Origin: Dasypus novemcinctus
Taxonomy: Eukaryota; Chordata; Mammalia; Cingulata; Dasypodidae
Reading direction: 5' to 3'
NCBI RefSeq assembly: GCF_030445035.2
Contig: NC_080688.1
Coordinates: 61,827,949-61,891,948, forward strand
Length of the DNA: 64,000 nucleotides
Part shown: positions 1-11,997 of the stretch, piece after piece
Layout: every line of letters starts with the position of its first letter
Numbering within the stretch: the first letter of the stretch is position 1
Notes under the pieces: model-generated
What the model saw: the letters and a program-made list of their open reading frames with translations, nothing else
The model's database searches: none
Told to the model about the DNA's origin: nothing
Made by a program: the position numbers and the translations under genes

Positions 1-829
1 CTGTTTGGGGGAGCCCAGGAGACCAAAAGAGTATCCATTAACATCCTTGAAAGATTGGAAGGAGGAGACTGCCCATATGAAGATTCATGAGTGGAGTACT
101 CCATGCCAGGAGACCAGTGCCCATCCTCCACTGGCAGAACAAGCTGCCTTGGGAGCTATTGCATGGCTCGAGTTGGAAGGTCCATTTCCCAAAAACAGGG
201 GAGGAAGAGATGGTCAGACACTGACTTCAGCTACTGATTAGTAAATTTGGCTATCTAAAGTATAGCACTAGGAAAGCGAACTTGGCCCAGTGGATAGGGT
301 GTCCGCCTACCACATGGGAGGTCCACGGTTCAAACCCTGGGCCTCCTTGACCCGTGTGGAGCTGGCCCACACACAGTGCTGATGCACACAAGGAGTGGCG
401 TGCCACGCAGGGGTGTCCCCGCGTAAGGGAGCCCCACGTGCAAGGAGTGCACCCCGTAAGGAGAGCTGCCCAGCACAAAAGAAAGTTCAGCCTGCCCAGG
501 AATGGCTCCACCCACACAGAGAGTTGACACGGCGAGATGATGCAACAAAAAGAAACACAGATTCCCGTGCCACTGACAACAACAGAAACGGACAAAGAAG
601 AAGATGCAACAAATAGATACAGAGAACAGACAACTGGGGCGGGGGGGGGAGGGGAGAGAAATAAATAAAAAAATAAATCTTTAAAAAAATAAAATAAAAT
701 AAAGTATAATACTAAGAAGAGTTAAAGTTCGAACCTGCCAAATAGGAAAGAGGCCAGTAACTGCCATTTTAACTCTGCCCCTGGCCTGAGGGGAAGCAGG
801 TCTGATGGAAAATCATAGTGATGGTAGGG
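1..829 (+). other. Probable upstream 5' UTR of L1-A, split by a SINE
   Basis: This non-coding sequence (1-256 and 715-829) leads directly into the tandem array of L1-A and has no convincing open frame or splice structure. Its texture resembles the 5' UTR of old mammalian L1 elements, so it probably belongs to L1-A, whose true 5' end may lie outside the window. I cannot place the exact boundary. It could instead be unique flanking DNA. Confidence 0.35.
271..700 (+). mobile_element. DAS-SINE, chimeric tRNA-Ala type, full length
   Basis: The first ~75 bp resemble a tRNA (A-box-like cagtggataggg, B-box-like ggttcaaaccc). A ~300-bp non-tRNA body follows, then an A-rich tail with aaataaat units. 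An imperfect 14-bp target-site duplication (257-270 and 701-714, one mismatch) brackets it, showing insertion by L1-type target-primed reverse transcription. Published work describes such tRNA-Ala/unknown fusions as armadillo DAS-SINEs; the assignment here rests on that recall. Open frames across it are accidental. Confidence 0.88.
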
Positions 830-1690
830 ACCAGCTTCCTTCCACCCAGATCAGGTTGCAGCCCTAGCCTGGGCCCCAGCCCCACCTCCAGCAGGAAGGA
901 GACTGGGGGGACCTCACCAGCCTCTCCAGGCAACTCCAGGCACTTTTGGCCCACAGAGACTGGATTCTCTGACTACTGTAGCTCCACCACCCCCCCAATA
1001 GGATAGGAGGGAGCTGTGTTCCCTCAGCCTCTCTGGGCAACTGCAGGCACTTTCAGCCTGCATAGACTGGTTTTTTGAGTGCCTGGGACTCTACCCCTGC
1101 CCCCTCCCATAGGATAGGAGGGGGCCGGTGTTTCCTCCACCTCTCTGGGAAACTGCAGGTGCTTTCAGTCCATGTTGTCTGGTCATGGGCACCTGTGCTT
1201 CCATCCTCACTCCTTAAAGGGCAGAAGGGACAGTATTCCCTCAGCTTCTCAGAGTAATTGCTGGTGCTTTCAGCCCACATGGATTAAATTGTTGGGCACT
1301 ATGGAGGGTCCATCCCCACCCCTGGTAGGGGAGGAAGTGGGCCAGTACTACATCAGTCTACTTGGGCAACTGCAGTCAGTTTTGATCCACATGGCTTAGT
1401 TTTCTGCCCATACCTGCAGCTCCATCACAGACCCAGGCAGGGTAGGGAGGGGCATGAAGCTTCATCGGTCTTTCCAGGCAACTACAGACGGTGTTGGCCT
1501 GCACAGCTTGAATTACTACACACAGCTGGGGCTCTGTCCCTACCTCTGGTAGAGGGGAAAGGCAGGAGAAGCTTCATCAGTTCCTGGGGCAATTCAAACA
1601 GCATTAGCTTCCAGAGGTTACAGTACCAACTACATCCTCAGCTCCTACTACACAACCAGCAAAGGAGAAAGGGCAAGAAAACCCTAGACT
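830..1690 (+). repeat. L1-A 5' tandem array, about seven ~110-bp units
   Basis: A unit anchored on a cctctctgggcaactgcagg-like core recurs at 921, 1028, 1140, 1245, 1357, 1469 and about 1581, a spacing of 105-112 bp. Units are GC-rich and diverged from each other. The array sits immediately 5' of the ORF1 start region, the position of monomeric promoters in rodent L1. By analogy it is likely the transcriptional promoter of this L1 subfamily; promoter function is inferred, not seen. Confidence 0.75.
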
Positions 1691-1703
1691 AAAGAAAGAA
1701 ACT

Positions 1704-2283
1704 GTGCCTAGAATAAATATATCTAATAAACCAGATGCCAAGACAACAAGAAAAATTACAATCCATACCAAGAAAAAGGCAGATGTGGCCCAGTTAAAGA
1801 AACAAGATAAGCCTCCAGATGACATAAAGGAGTTGAGACAACTAATCATAGATGTTCAAACAAATCTCCTTAATAAACCAATGAAATGGCTATAGAAATT
1901 AAGGATATTAAGAAGACACTGGGTGAGCACAAAGAAGAATTCGAAAGCACACTTAGAAAAAATAGCAGATTATATGGAAATGAAAGGTACAATAAATAAA
2001 ATTAAAAGTACACTGGAGGGAATAAAAAGTACACTGAAGGGAGTGGATGCATTTCAGTTCATTGGGCACTCACAGCTCATATGGGAGGTCCTGAGTTTGT
2101 TTCCCAGTGCCTCCTGGGGAAGAAAGACAAGTGAACCATCTGAGGGAAGCAGGAGGGAGATAAATAAAGAAAAATAAAGTAAATAAAAATATATTTTTAA
2201 AATGAACTTTAAAAAAAAAGTATGCTAAAGACATATATCAGCAGATTTGAGGAAGCAGAAGAAAGGATGGGTAAGCTTGAAGA
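1704..2283 (+). pseudogene. L1-A ORF1 remnant (ORF1p N-terminal part)
   Basis: ORF1p is the L1 RNA-binding protein: coiled-coil trimerisation region, RRM and C-terminal domain. Here an open stretch from 1704 gives about 63 residues rich in Lys, Asp, Glu and Leu and then stops. Frame-shifted continuation resembles the coiled coil. A SINE interrupts it at about 2042-2215. A short piece after the SINE reads like the SRLEEAEER coiled-coil segment, and the sequence then jumps into ORF2. The RRM and C-terminal domain are missing. No functional product is possible. Confidence 0.7.
2042..2215 (+). mobile_element. tRNA-derived SINE (short type) inserted in L1-A ORF1
   Basis: A tRNA-like head (catatgggaggtcctg followed by a degenerate B box) leads to an A-rich tail with aaataaag units. 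It lacks the ~180-nt body of the chimeric DAS-SINEs, so it is a short form. It interrupts the ORF1 remnant and is younger than L1-A. Flanks share only a weak aaaaagta-like duplication. Just upstream, two ~21-bp near-identical units (about 2000-2041) are tandemly repeated within the L1. Confidence 0.72.
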
Positions 2284-5200
2284 CATGGCCTCCAAAAGGG
2301 CAGGTGTAGCTATATTAATATCAGACAAAATAGACTTTAAATGCAAAACTGTTGTGAGAGACAAAGATGGACACTACATATTAGTGAAAGGGATAATCTT
2401 TAAAGAAGAAAGAACAATCATAAACATTTATGCCCCTAACAAGGGCACCTCCAAATATGTGAGGCAAATACTGGAGAAACTAAGTGAAGGAATAGATGCC
2501 TATACAATTATAGTAGTAGACTTTAACACACCACTATCACCATTGGACAGAACATCTCAAAAGAGAATCAATAAAGAAACAAGACTTTGAACAATATATT
2601 AGAGAAGCTGGACCTAATAGACATATACAGAACATTACACCCAAATACAGAATGATATACATATTTCTCAAGTGCACGTGGATCATTCTCCAGATAGACC
2701 ACATGCTAGGCCACAAAGAAAGTCTGAATGAATTCAGAAATACTGAAATCATACAAAATAATTTCTCTGACCACAGTGGAGTGAAGCTGGAAATCTGCAG
2801 GGGTCAGAGGCCCAGATTTGGCAACAAGATATGGAAGCTAAACAACACACTCTTAGAAAAACAGTGGGTCAAGGAGTAAATCGCAACAGAAATCAATAAC
2901 TATCTTGAAATTAATGAAAATGATAACACAACATACCAAAACTTATGGGATGTAGCAAAAGCTGTACTGAGAGGGAAATTCACAGCCATAAATTCATACA
3001 TCAAAAAAGAAGAAAGAGCTAAAATTGAAGAACTAACTGCACAATTGGAAGAATTAGTAGAAAAACAACAAACTAACCCAAAAGAAAGAAGAAAGAAATA
3101 ACAAAGATGAGAGCAGAACTAAATGAAATAGAAAATAGGAAAGCACTTGAAAAAATAAACAAACCGAAGAGTTGGTTCTTTGAGAAGATTAATAAAATTG
3201 ACAAACCCTTAGCTAGACTAACAAAGAAAAAAAGAGAGAAGATGCAAATACACAAAATAAGAAATGAGAAGGGTGATATCACCATTGACCCACTGAAATA
3301 AAGACTATCATAAGAGGATACTTTGAAAAATGGTATTCCAACAAGAAAGACAATTTAGAGAAATGGACAAATTCTTAGAAAAACATAAGCAGCCTACATT
3401 GACAAAAGAAGAATTTGATTATCTCAACAAACCAATCACAAGTAAAGAGATAGAATATGTCATTGAAAACTTCCCAACTAAGAAGAGCCATGGGCCAGAT
3501 GGCCTCACAGGTGAACTCTACCGAACATTCCAGAAAGAAATAACACCAATTTTGCTTAAACTCTTCCAAAAAAATTGAAATAGAAGGAACATTGCCTAAT
3601 TCATTTTATGATGCCAATATTACCCTAGTACCAAAACCAAACAAAGACACCACAAAAAAAGGAAAATTACAGACCATTATCTCTGATGAACCTAGATGTG
3701 AAAATCCTCAACAAAATACTTGCTAGTCATATTCAACAACACATTAGATGAATTGTACACCATGACCAAGTAGGATTCATTCCGGGTATGCAAGGATGGT
3801 TGAACATAAGAAAACCAATTAATGTAATACACCACATAAACAGATTGAAGGGGAAAAAAATCACATGATCATATCTATAGATGCAGAAAAAGCATTTGAC
3901 AAAATACAGCACCCTTTATTGATAAAAACACTGCAAATATAGGAATAGAAGGAAACTTTCTGAACATAATAAAGGGTATATATGAAAAACCCACAGCTAA
4001 CATCATTACAATGGTGAAATCCTAAAATCTTTCCCTCTAAGATCAGGAACAAAACCAGGATGCCCACCATCACCCCTTCTATTTAACGTTGGTTTAGAAG
4101 TACTTGCTCAAGCACTGAGGCAAGGCCCAGATATAAAAGGAATCCCAATAGAAAAGGAAGAAGTCAAAATTTCACTATGACATGATACTATACATAGAAA
4201 GCCCTGAGTCTACAACAAAGCTTCCAGAACTTATAAATGAGTTCAGTAAAGTCACAGGGTACAAGATTAATGCACAAAAATCAGTAGCATTTCTGTACAC
4301 CGATGATGACCAATCTGAGGAGGAAATCAAGAAACAAATACCATTTACAATAGTAAAGTAAAAACTCAAATACCTAGGAATAAATTCAGCTAAAGATGTA
4401 AAAGACTTATGCACAGAAAACTACACAAAACTGTTCAAGGAAATCAAAGAAGACCTAAACTAATGGAAGAATATTCCCTGTTCATGGATAGGAAGACTAA
4501 ATATTATTAACATGTCTATCCTACCAAAACTGATCTACAGATTCAAAGCAATTCCAATAAAAATCAACACAGCATTTTTCAATGAACTAGAAAAACTAAT
4601 TATGAAATTTATTTGGAAAGGAAAGAGGCCCTGAATAGCCAAAGACATATGGAAAAAGAAAAAGAAAACTGGAGGTATCACACTACCAGGCTTCAAAACA
4701 TACTACAAAGCTACAGTAGTGAAAACAGCATGGTATTGGCACAAGAATAGACACACTGACCAATGGAACCAAATTGAGAGTTCTGATATAGATCCTCATA
4801 TATACAGTCATCTAATATTTGGCAAGGCCACCAAGACCACTCAGCTGAGAGAGAATGGCCTCTTCAACAAATGGTGTCTAGAGAATTGGATATCCATATG
4901 CAAAAGAAGGAAAGAGGATTACCATCTCACGCCTTATACAAAAATCAACTCAAAATGGATGAAAGACCTAAATGTAAGAGCCAAGACCATAAAGACCTTG
5001 GAAAACAAGGTAGGGAAGCAGCTACAGGATTTTGTAATAGGAAATGGCTTCATGAACTTCACACCCAAAGCACAAGCAGCAAAAGAATAGATATATGGGA
5101 CTTCCTCAAAATTAATGCCTTTTGCACCTCAAAGGAGTTTGTCATGAAAATGAAAAGAGAGCCTACACAATGGGAGAAAATATTTTGTAAAGATATATCT

Positions 5201-5796
5201 GATAGGAGACTTATATCCTGCATATATAAAGAACTCCTATATCTTGAAAATAAAAAGACAAACAACCCATTTAAAACATGGGGAAAAGATTTGAACAGAT
5301 GCTTCTCCAAAGAAGAAATACAAATGGCTAAAAAGCACATCAAAAAATGCTCAAAATCACAAGCTATTATGGAAATGCAAATCAAAACTACAATGAGATA
5401 CCATCTTACTCCCATAAGACTGGCAGCTATCAAAAAACAGAAGACTACAAGTGCTGGAGAGGATATGGAGGAATGGGAACACTCATCCACTGCTGGTGGG
5501 AATGCAGAAGGATCCAGCCATTCTGGAGGACTGTTTGGCAGTTTCTCAAAAAGTTAGCTATAGATTTGCCATATGAACCAGCATTTCCACTGCAGGGCAT
5601 ATACCCAGAAGATCTGAAAATAAGGACACAAACCGATATATGTACACCAATGTTCATAGCAGTATTATACACTATTGCCAAAAGTTGGAATCAACCCAAA
5701 TGCCCATCAATGGATGAATGGATAAATAAAATGTGGTATATACCTACAATGGAATACTATGCAGCTATAAGAAGGAATACAGTACAACACATGTGA
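2284..5796 (+). pseudogene. L1-A ORF2 remnant (endonuclease/RT)
   Basis: ORF2p is the L1 endonuclease and reverse transcriptase. Entry is mid-endonuclease: motifs AILISDKIDFK, DFNTPLS and the SDHSGVKLE end of the APE-type domain are readable to about 2880. The RT region follows from about 3330 (GPDGLTGE segment) and a C-terminal region ends with TMEYYAAIRR near 5790. Many frameshifts and stops break it. The catalytic FADD motif is destroyed: about 7 bp are missing near 4176 relative to the L1-B copy. The first ~90 endonuclease residues are deleted. Confidence 0.85.
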
Positions 5797-8700
5797 TAAC
5801 ATGGATGAACCTTGAGGACCTTATGCTGAGTGAAGCAAGCCAGGCATTGAAGGACAAATACTACATGACCTCTCGGATATGAAACAAGCAAACCAAGCTG
5901 TTTCAGAGCTAAGGACTGGAATATAGGCTTAAAGGAATTTGGGGGGAAGAGGAAGGTTGCGAGCCGATGCCTACATGGGTGAAGTCTATGATAAGTGGAG
6001 GTAAGTATTTGTACAGGGAAGGGATAAGATGGGGGCATAGGGATACCTTTGGCTGGGGCTTTGTGGGCTTGAGGGGGGATAGTGTTGGGAGGATGGGTCA
6101 GATGACCCAAGGAATTGGGGGGAGGGCTGGGGGGAACCATTGAATATGGAAGAATGTCAGCTATATGGTTGAAAATATACTACTGAGAAAACTCTTTAGA
6201 AAATATAAAAAGGAAGGATCACGTGTTTAAGGTGCTTAAGGGGGGGCATCTGGTACAGGGGCAAGCTTTTAGGGAGTATGTGAGTGTTCATTTTGTCATA
6301 GTATGTTATATCACTGGGTGGAGACCCATACAATGAGTGGGAAGGTGTACCCCCATCCTGGGGAGACCTGATGTTCCCAAAGGATCCCTGTCTCCCAATT
6401 AGTTGGGCAGCCTAGTATGTCAAGCCTCCACATTGCTGCAGTATCTGTAAATCTGGTTCCTCAAGTAGTGAAGGTTGAGTGTCATGGTGTGCCCTGAATA
6501 GAGCGCGAGAGAGGTATAGCATGGATGGAAGCAGGGCAACTGGGGGTCAATGAAGTGCTCCACAATATCATGTAATGATGGACATGTCAACTTACATCTA
6601 AAGTGTAAAAAAGTCTATAAACTAAAATGTAAACTATAATGTAAAACATAAGGAAACTAAAAATTTAGAAATTTGTACAGTCTAAAATGTAAACAATAAT
6701 GTAAACCAAAATGGAACTATGTTTGATAACTATGTTTCAAAATTTGTACATCAGCTGCAGCAAATATAAAATGAACATGTAAAGAGATCATTGCTGGGGA
6801 AAGGGGAAAAGGATTTGATATCAGATATCTGGGAGTCCCCTATATTGTGTGTGTGAATTATTGTGATCTAAAACTTTTTTGAAGACAAAATTAAAAATTA
6901 GAAGAAAGAAAAAAAAAGGATGTAGACACTGAGGAAGAAATGAAAGTACCTTGCCACTGTACATACAGAGCAACACCTATTACAGTGATGAAAGGCAAAA
7001 CATTAGAAACAAAGCTTTATATTTTTCATTTTATTAATACACCAATTTATTTTTACTTTATTTCAGTATTTCTAAATTACTATGTATTCTATTTTTAACT
7101 TTAAACCCATCACTGAATTTCAATTTCCTATTAATTGAATTTGGCAATATATTAGGCTCCATTGTTGAAGAAGTTTTGGACCACAAAGAGAGGTTCAACT
7201 ATGGCAGGGGAGGAACTCTGGTGTGGGGTGTTATTGATGGAGGGCACATGGGTGAGGGGGAGTTCTCCAGGGCAAGTATATAGGGAACATAAATATGTTA
7301 GGATATATGTTGGGTATTTTTATAGTAGTTAGTTACAAATGTCAGCTAGGGAGTTTTGAGTTCCCACCCAAGGGAGCTCTGTCACATTCCCCAATGGAAC
7401 AGCAACAATCCCCCAAGTGCAGCGGCAAAGATCAACAAGGAAGGATGGTCCAGTAATGAGCTCTTGATACTGATGACTATGCTTATGAGTCTGTGTGCCT
7501 GAAACAGGAACTAGGTCTAGAGCTGTAGGGTGCCTAAGAGTTACCTCCTAAGAGCCTCCATGTTGCTCAAATGTGGCCACTCTTTAAGCCAAACTCAGTA
7601 TGTAAGTGCATTACCTTCCCCCTGACATGGGACATGACTCCTGGGGATGAACTTCCCTGGCCCTGAGGGATTACTACCTATCACTAACTGGAGAAGCAAC
7701 TAGAAAGAGACCTCGAATAAAAGGGTCAACTCAGACCAGCAGAATATCTCAGCCTACATGTTCGATCAGTTATTAAAAACTGCTCTTTGACCTGGAATTA
7801 AAGGGGAAATAGCAAAGACAAATGAGTTGATATGGCTAAGTCTTCCAGAAAGAGTTGGGAGGTCATCAGAGTGATCACACTTATGCACACCTCAGCAAGA
7901 CCCCAAAAAAAGCCAAAGCAGATACAACCCTAGGTACTGGTTCTCCAGAAGGTTATGGAGATCCACAGTGTATATAGTCATAGTAAATGGATTTGGGCCT
8001 CTGTGCCATGTCAGAGGCCCCTACTTTGGGATAAGTCCTCCTGAGTGTGATGGAGCTGGACTCAGATGTGACTTTTCTACACATGCCTCTTCTGTCACTT
8101 TTTCTGAAACTGTGGTTGGTGCTGGGGATGGTCCGTACTCAGGAGAATTGAATCTCTGGACTACCCATGTGCCACCTGGGCCCTGAGCCTCAGAAGAGTG
8201 GCGACTCCTACTCTTTGGTTCATTGGTCTTACCGAGGTCAGCTAACAGGGAGGTGAAGATGGTCAACCACCACACCAGGGAATCAAGAGTGCCTACAATG
8301 TTAAGCAGAGGAATTGCATCCATCATCCATGTGGAATCTAAGCAGCCTCTTGATCTAGAGGTGGAGAGGACATCACCATCCCAGGGTCCACAGAATGGAG
8401 GAGTAAAATATGGACTACAGTGGACTTACTGATATTCTACTATAAAACTATTGTGATGAATAATAGAAGAAATTTTAGCATTGAGATGGAGAAAGTGACC
8501 ACAGTAGTTGCTGAGGGCAGGGAGAGAGTAGAAGAGATGTGATGTGGGAGCATTTTGGGGATTTTGAGTTGTCCTTAATGATATTGCAGGGTCAGATGCT
8601 GGGCTTTATATATCCTGCCATAACCCACTGTATGTACTGGAGGAGAGTGTAAACTATTATCTGTGTAGTACAGCAGTGCCCCAAAATGTGTTCACCGAGC

Positions 8701-8985
8701 ACAGTGAGTATGCCACAATGATGAGGGAGGTTGTTGGTGTGGGAGGAGTGGGGTAGGGGGATGGGAGGTATAAAGGAACCTCTTATATTTTTTAGTGTAA
8801 CATTTTTTTGTGTGATGTATATATCTTCAAAAAATACAATTTACAAAAACGATGTGGTGGGGGTGGGAAGTGGGTTATATGTGAACCTCTTATGTTTTTT
8901 GCTTTTTTATGTTTTTTAATGTAATATTTCCTTGTGATCTATTAACTTCAATTTTTTTAAAAATAAAAAATAATTTTAAAAAAAG
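5797..8985 (+). other. L1-A 3' UTR, long and bipartite
   Basis: About 3.2 kb of non-coding sequence follows ORF2. It continues through an internal A-rich, 3'-end-like junction (about 6840-6930) and finishes with another 3'-end-like stretch and an A-rich tail. The minus-strand L1-B has the same order, including the sequence across the internal junction, so this is one inherited UTR rather than two adjacent insertions. Signature blocks include the tgggacatgactcctgggga segment near 7626. Confidence 0.8.
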
Positions 8986-9185
8986 GAACAGATTAGAGAT
9001 TACAAAGAGCAGGAATGGATGAGGAGTTACTGCTTAGTGTATATAAAATTTCTGTTTTAGGTGATGAAAATGCTTTGTAACTGGTGAGCAGAACAATACT
9101 AGAAATTAATGCTACTGTTTTATATCTTTAAAATGCTTAATATAAAAAAGTATATGTTATATATAATATAAACATTATGATATGT
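8986..9185 (+). mobile_element. Older L1 3'-UTR fragment
   Basis: Sequence after the L1-A tail resembles the 3' end of ancient mammalian L1M elements: an aatggatgaggag block, a fast-degrading 'gatgaaaatgctttgtaactgg' type region and an AT-rich end. L1-A may have inserted next to or into it. No coding part is present. Family assignment is from texture and recall only. Confidence 0.45.
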
Positions 9186-9812
9186 GTGTGAAAAAGACAT
9201 TAAAATGCATGGTAGCTGTCTTGAAGAACCTCTCAATGAAAACCTTTCAGTGAATTTGTGCATCAAAATAAAGATTTATTAATTTAATATTTTTTTTTTA
9301 AATGAGAAAGAAGTCTATGAACTAACTGGCTTAACTTTGTAAACTGTGCCAACAAAGAGGTTAATGGGATTAGTCAAAAACATTTTACCTAACTACACTT
9401 TCCTAAAGGCCTTTGATATTCTGTGCCATAGAACCTAAGTTCTAACTAAAAAGGGTAAGCACAAACAAGGATAGGTGCAAATCACCAAATCCAAATCACT
9501 GGTCAGTGATATGGAAAAGTAGAAGAAAAAGAGCAAAAAGTCTGCAGAGGGTAACTAGTGAGACTATTCATGAAATAGTTTCAGTAAGTGAGCCCTGATC
9601 CCCAGAAAGACCCTCCTCTGAGGTCCAGGAATGCAGGGGGAGGGAGCCTCAGAATGAGCAGCCATTTTGTGACCCTGGACTCCAAAGAGCACTTGACGGG
9701 ACAGTGGAGCTGGGCTTTTTCAGAACCTCACTCCTGGAAGGACTCCCTGGATACTACTCCCTGTATACAACTACCTAGGTATCTTCTAAGGCATTAAGAA
9801 GTTTCTGTGGTA
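9186..9812. other. Unassigned stretch
   Basis: I recognise no gene or repeat family here. The longest open frame (about 69 codons from 9588) has no supporting domain, start context or splice sites. The sequence is mixed AT-rich then GC-richer and may contain undetected old repeats. Confidence 0.5.
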
Positions 9813-10412
9813 TTATTGGACTTACCCTGGCCAGCTAACAGGGAGGTGAAGGTCAACCACCACACCAGGGAGCCAAGAGTGCCTACAATTGCAAGCAGGA
9901 GAATTGCCTCAATCATCCATGTGGAATCTAAGCCCCCTCTTGATATAGAGGTGGAGTGGACATAACCATCGCAGGGTCCACAGGATGGAGTAATAGAGTA
10001 TGGATTAGAATGGACTTACTGATATTCTATGGAGCTATTGTGATTAGTAATGGAAGAAAGTGTAGCAGTGATGGGGAGAAAGTGGACATGGTAGCTGCTG
10101 AGGGTAGGGACAGAGAAGAAGAAATATGATGTGGGGCATTTTCAGGACTTGGAGTTGTCCTGGGTGGTACAGCAGGGACAGATGCTGGACATTATATGTC
10201 CTGCCATGGCCTTACTGGGTGGACTGGGGGAGAGTGTAAACTACAATGTAAACCATTATCCATGTGGTACAGCAGTGCTGCAAAATGTATTCACCAAATG
10301 CAATGAATGTGCCACAATGATGAAAGAGGTTGTTGATGTGGGAGGAGTGAGGTGAAGGGTGTGGGGGATATATGGGGACCTCTCATATTTTTTTAATGTA
10401 ACATTTAAAAAT
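9813..10412 (+). mobile_element. 5'-truncated L1, 3' UTR only
   Basis: About 600 bp match the last part of the L1-A 3' UTR (starting at the cagctaacagggaggtgaag block, ending at tttttaatgtaacattt). It contains no coding sequence, as expected for severe 5' truncation during reverse transcription. A short (ga)n run follows at about 10413-10432. Confidence 0.8.
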
Positions 10413-11377
10413 AATGAGAGAGAGAGAGAAAGAAGATGACAAAAGTGCTAAAATCATCACCTAAGCACACACCTGGAGGAATTAGAAAAAGAAGAGTGAA
10501 CTATTCCCAAACCAAGAATGAAATGTCAAAGATCAGAGCAGAAATCAATGAAATTGAGAACCAAAAAAAAAAAAAAGGGAGAAAGAAAGAAAACAATAGA
10601 GAGAATTAACAAAATGAAAAGTTGGTTCTTCAAGAAGATTAACAAAATTGACAAACCCTTAACTAGACAGACAAAGAAAAAAAGAGAGAAGGTGCAAATA
10701 AATTTTTAAAAAAAGAAAATGGGGATATTACTACTGACCCCACAGAAATAAGAGAGATCATAAGTGGATACTATGAACAACTGTACCCCAACAAACTAGA
10801 CAATGTAGATGAAATGGAAAAATTCCTTGTAATGTACAAGCAACCCGAACTGACCCTAGAAGTAATAGAAGACCTCAACAAACCATTCACAAATAAGAGA
10901 TTGAAACAATCATCAAACAACTCCCCGAAAGGAAAAGCCCAGGACCAGATGGTTTTAAGGAGAATTCTCCCAAACATTCGAAGAAGACTGAATATCAATC
11001 TCACTCAAACTCTTCCGATAAATTGAACAGGAAGGAACCCTACCAAACTCATTTTATGAAGCCAATATCATACTAATTCCAAAGCCAGATAAAGATTCCT
11101 CAAAAAAAGGAAATTTAGACCCATTTCCCTAATGAATACAGATGCAAAAACCCTCAATGAAAAACTTGCTAATTGAATCCAACGACACATTAAAATAATT
11201 ATTCATCTTGATCAAGTGGGTTTTTTACCAGGCATGCAAGGATAGTTCAACACAGGAAAATGTATCAGTGTAATACACTATATTAATAAATCAAAGAAGA
11301 AAAATCACATGAACCTATCGCTTGATACAGAAAAGGCATTTGACAAAATACAGCATCTTTTCTTGATAAAAATACTA

Positions 11378-11550
11378 AAAAAGGTGTGGAGGTTGCTCAA
11401 GCAATCAAGCTTCTTCCTCCCACATGGGAGGGCCCAGATTTGGTTCCCGGTGCCTCCTAAAAAAGAACATGAATACATAATGAGCAGACAGCAAGTGCAA
11501 ACAATGTGTGTGTGTGGGGGGGGGGGGATAAATAAATAAATCTTTTAAAA
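11378..11550 (+). mobile_element. Short tRNA-derived SINE in L1-C
   Basis: The head carries cccacatgggagggcccag and a B-box-like ttggttccc. The tail includes a (tg)n and poly-G run, then aaataaataaatc. An aaatacta duplication at 11370-11377 and 11551-11558 brackets it. It lies directly beside a second insertion that reused the same target. Confidence 0.78.
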
Positions 11551-11559
11551 AAATACTAC

Positions 11560-11997
11560 TTCACCCAGGACAGCTAACAAGGAGGAAACAATGGGACAAA
11601 CAACATACCAAGGAACTGAGAGTGTCTACACCTGCAAGCTAGAGAGTCCTGTCCATTGGTCATATGGGATCGAAGACCTCCCTCAATTAAAGGTGAGTGG
11701 GCATCACCATTTCAGAATCCTCAGGATTGGGGAGTGAACTATGAACTAAAGTAGACTTACTAGTATTCTACTATAGACTTATGATTCTAGCAATGGAAGA
11801 AAGATCACTGATGTGGAAGCAGTGGCCACTGGAGGTTCTGAGGGTAGGGGGTGAGAAAAAGAGGTATAATATGGGGGCATTTTTAGGACTTGGGAACTGT
11901 TCTGTGTGGGGAATGGGCATATGGGAATCTCCGATCCATTGTATGTAAAATTTATGCAATCTAAGTATCTTTAAAAAAAATAAATAATTATTTTTTT
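11560..11997 (+). mobile_element. 5'-truncated L1, 3' UTR only, nested in L1-C
   Basis: About 440 bp match the terminal part of the L1 3' UTR and end in an A/T-rich tail. A 9-bp duplication aaatactac occurs at 11551-11559 and 11998-12006, after which the L1-C ORF2 resumes. It therefore inserted at the downstream duplication of the neighbouring SINE. Confidence 0.78.

Larger units (their letters stand above)
740..8985 (+). mobile_element. L1-A: near-complete but decayed LINE-1
   Basis: In order this element has a tandem 5' array (830-1690), an ORF1 remnant, an ORF2 remnant and a 3' UTR ending in an A-rich tail near 8950-8985. LINE-1 encodes an RNA-binding chaperone (ORF1p) and an endonuclease/reverse transcriptase (ORF2p) that copy the RNA into chromosomes. 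Here an internal deletion joins the ORF1 coiled-coil region to the ORF2 endonuclease domain, and ORF2 carries many stops. A tRNA SINE sits in ORF1. I found no clear target-site duplication, and the 5' limit is uncertain. Confidence 0.85.

Noticed and set aside
251..616. Open frames on both strands across the SINE (repeated at 14026-14440, 16026-16537, 45266-45584)
   Set aside because: The same frames recur wherever the chimeric DAS-SINE occurs. They are accidental translations of the repeat, not genes.
830..1690. CRISPR-like array
   Set aside because: The repeats are diverged ~110-bp tandem units with no spacers, in a mammalian L1 context.
5757..6140. 127-codon minus-strand frame in the L1-A 3' UTR
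   Set aside because: Not preserved as an open frame of the same extent in L1-B; a chance frame in antisense UTR sequence.
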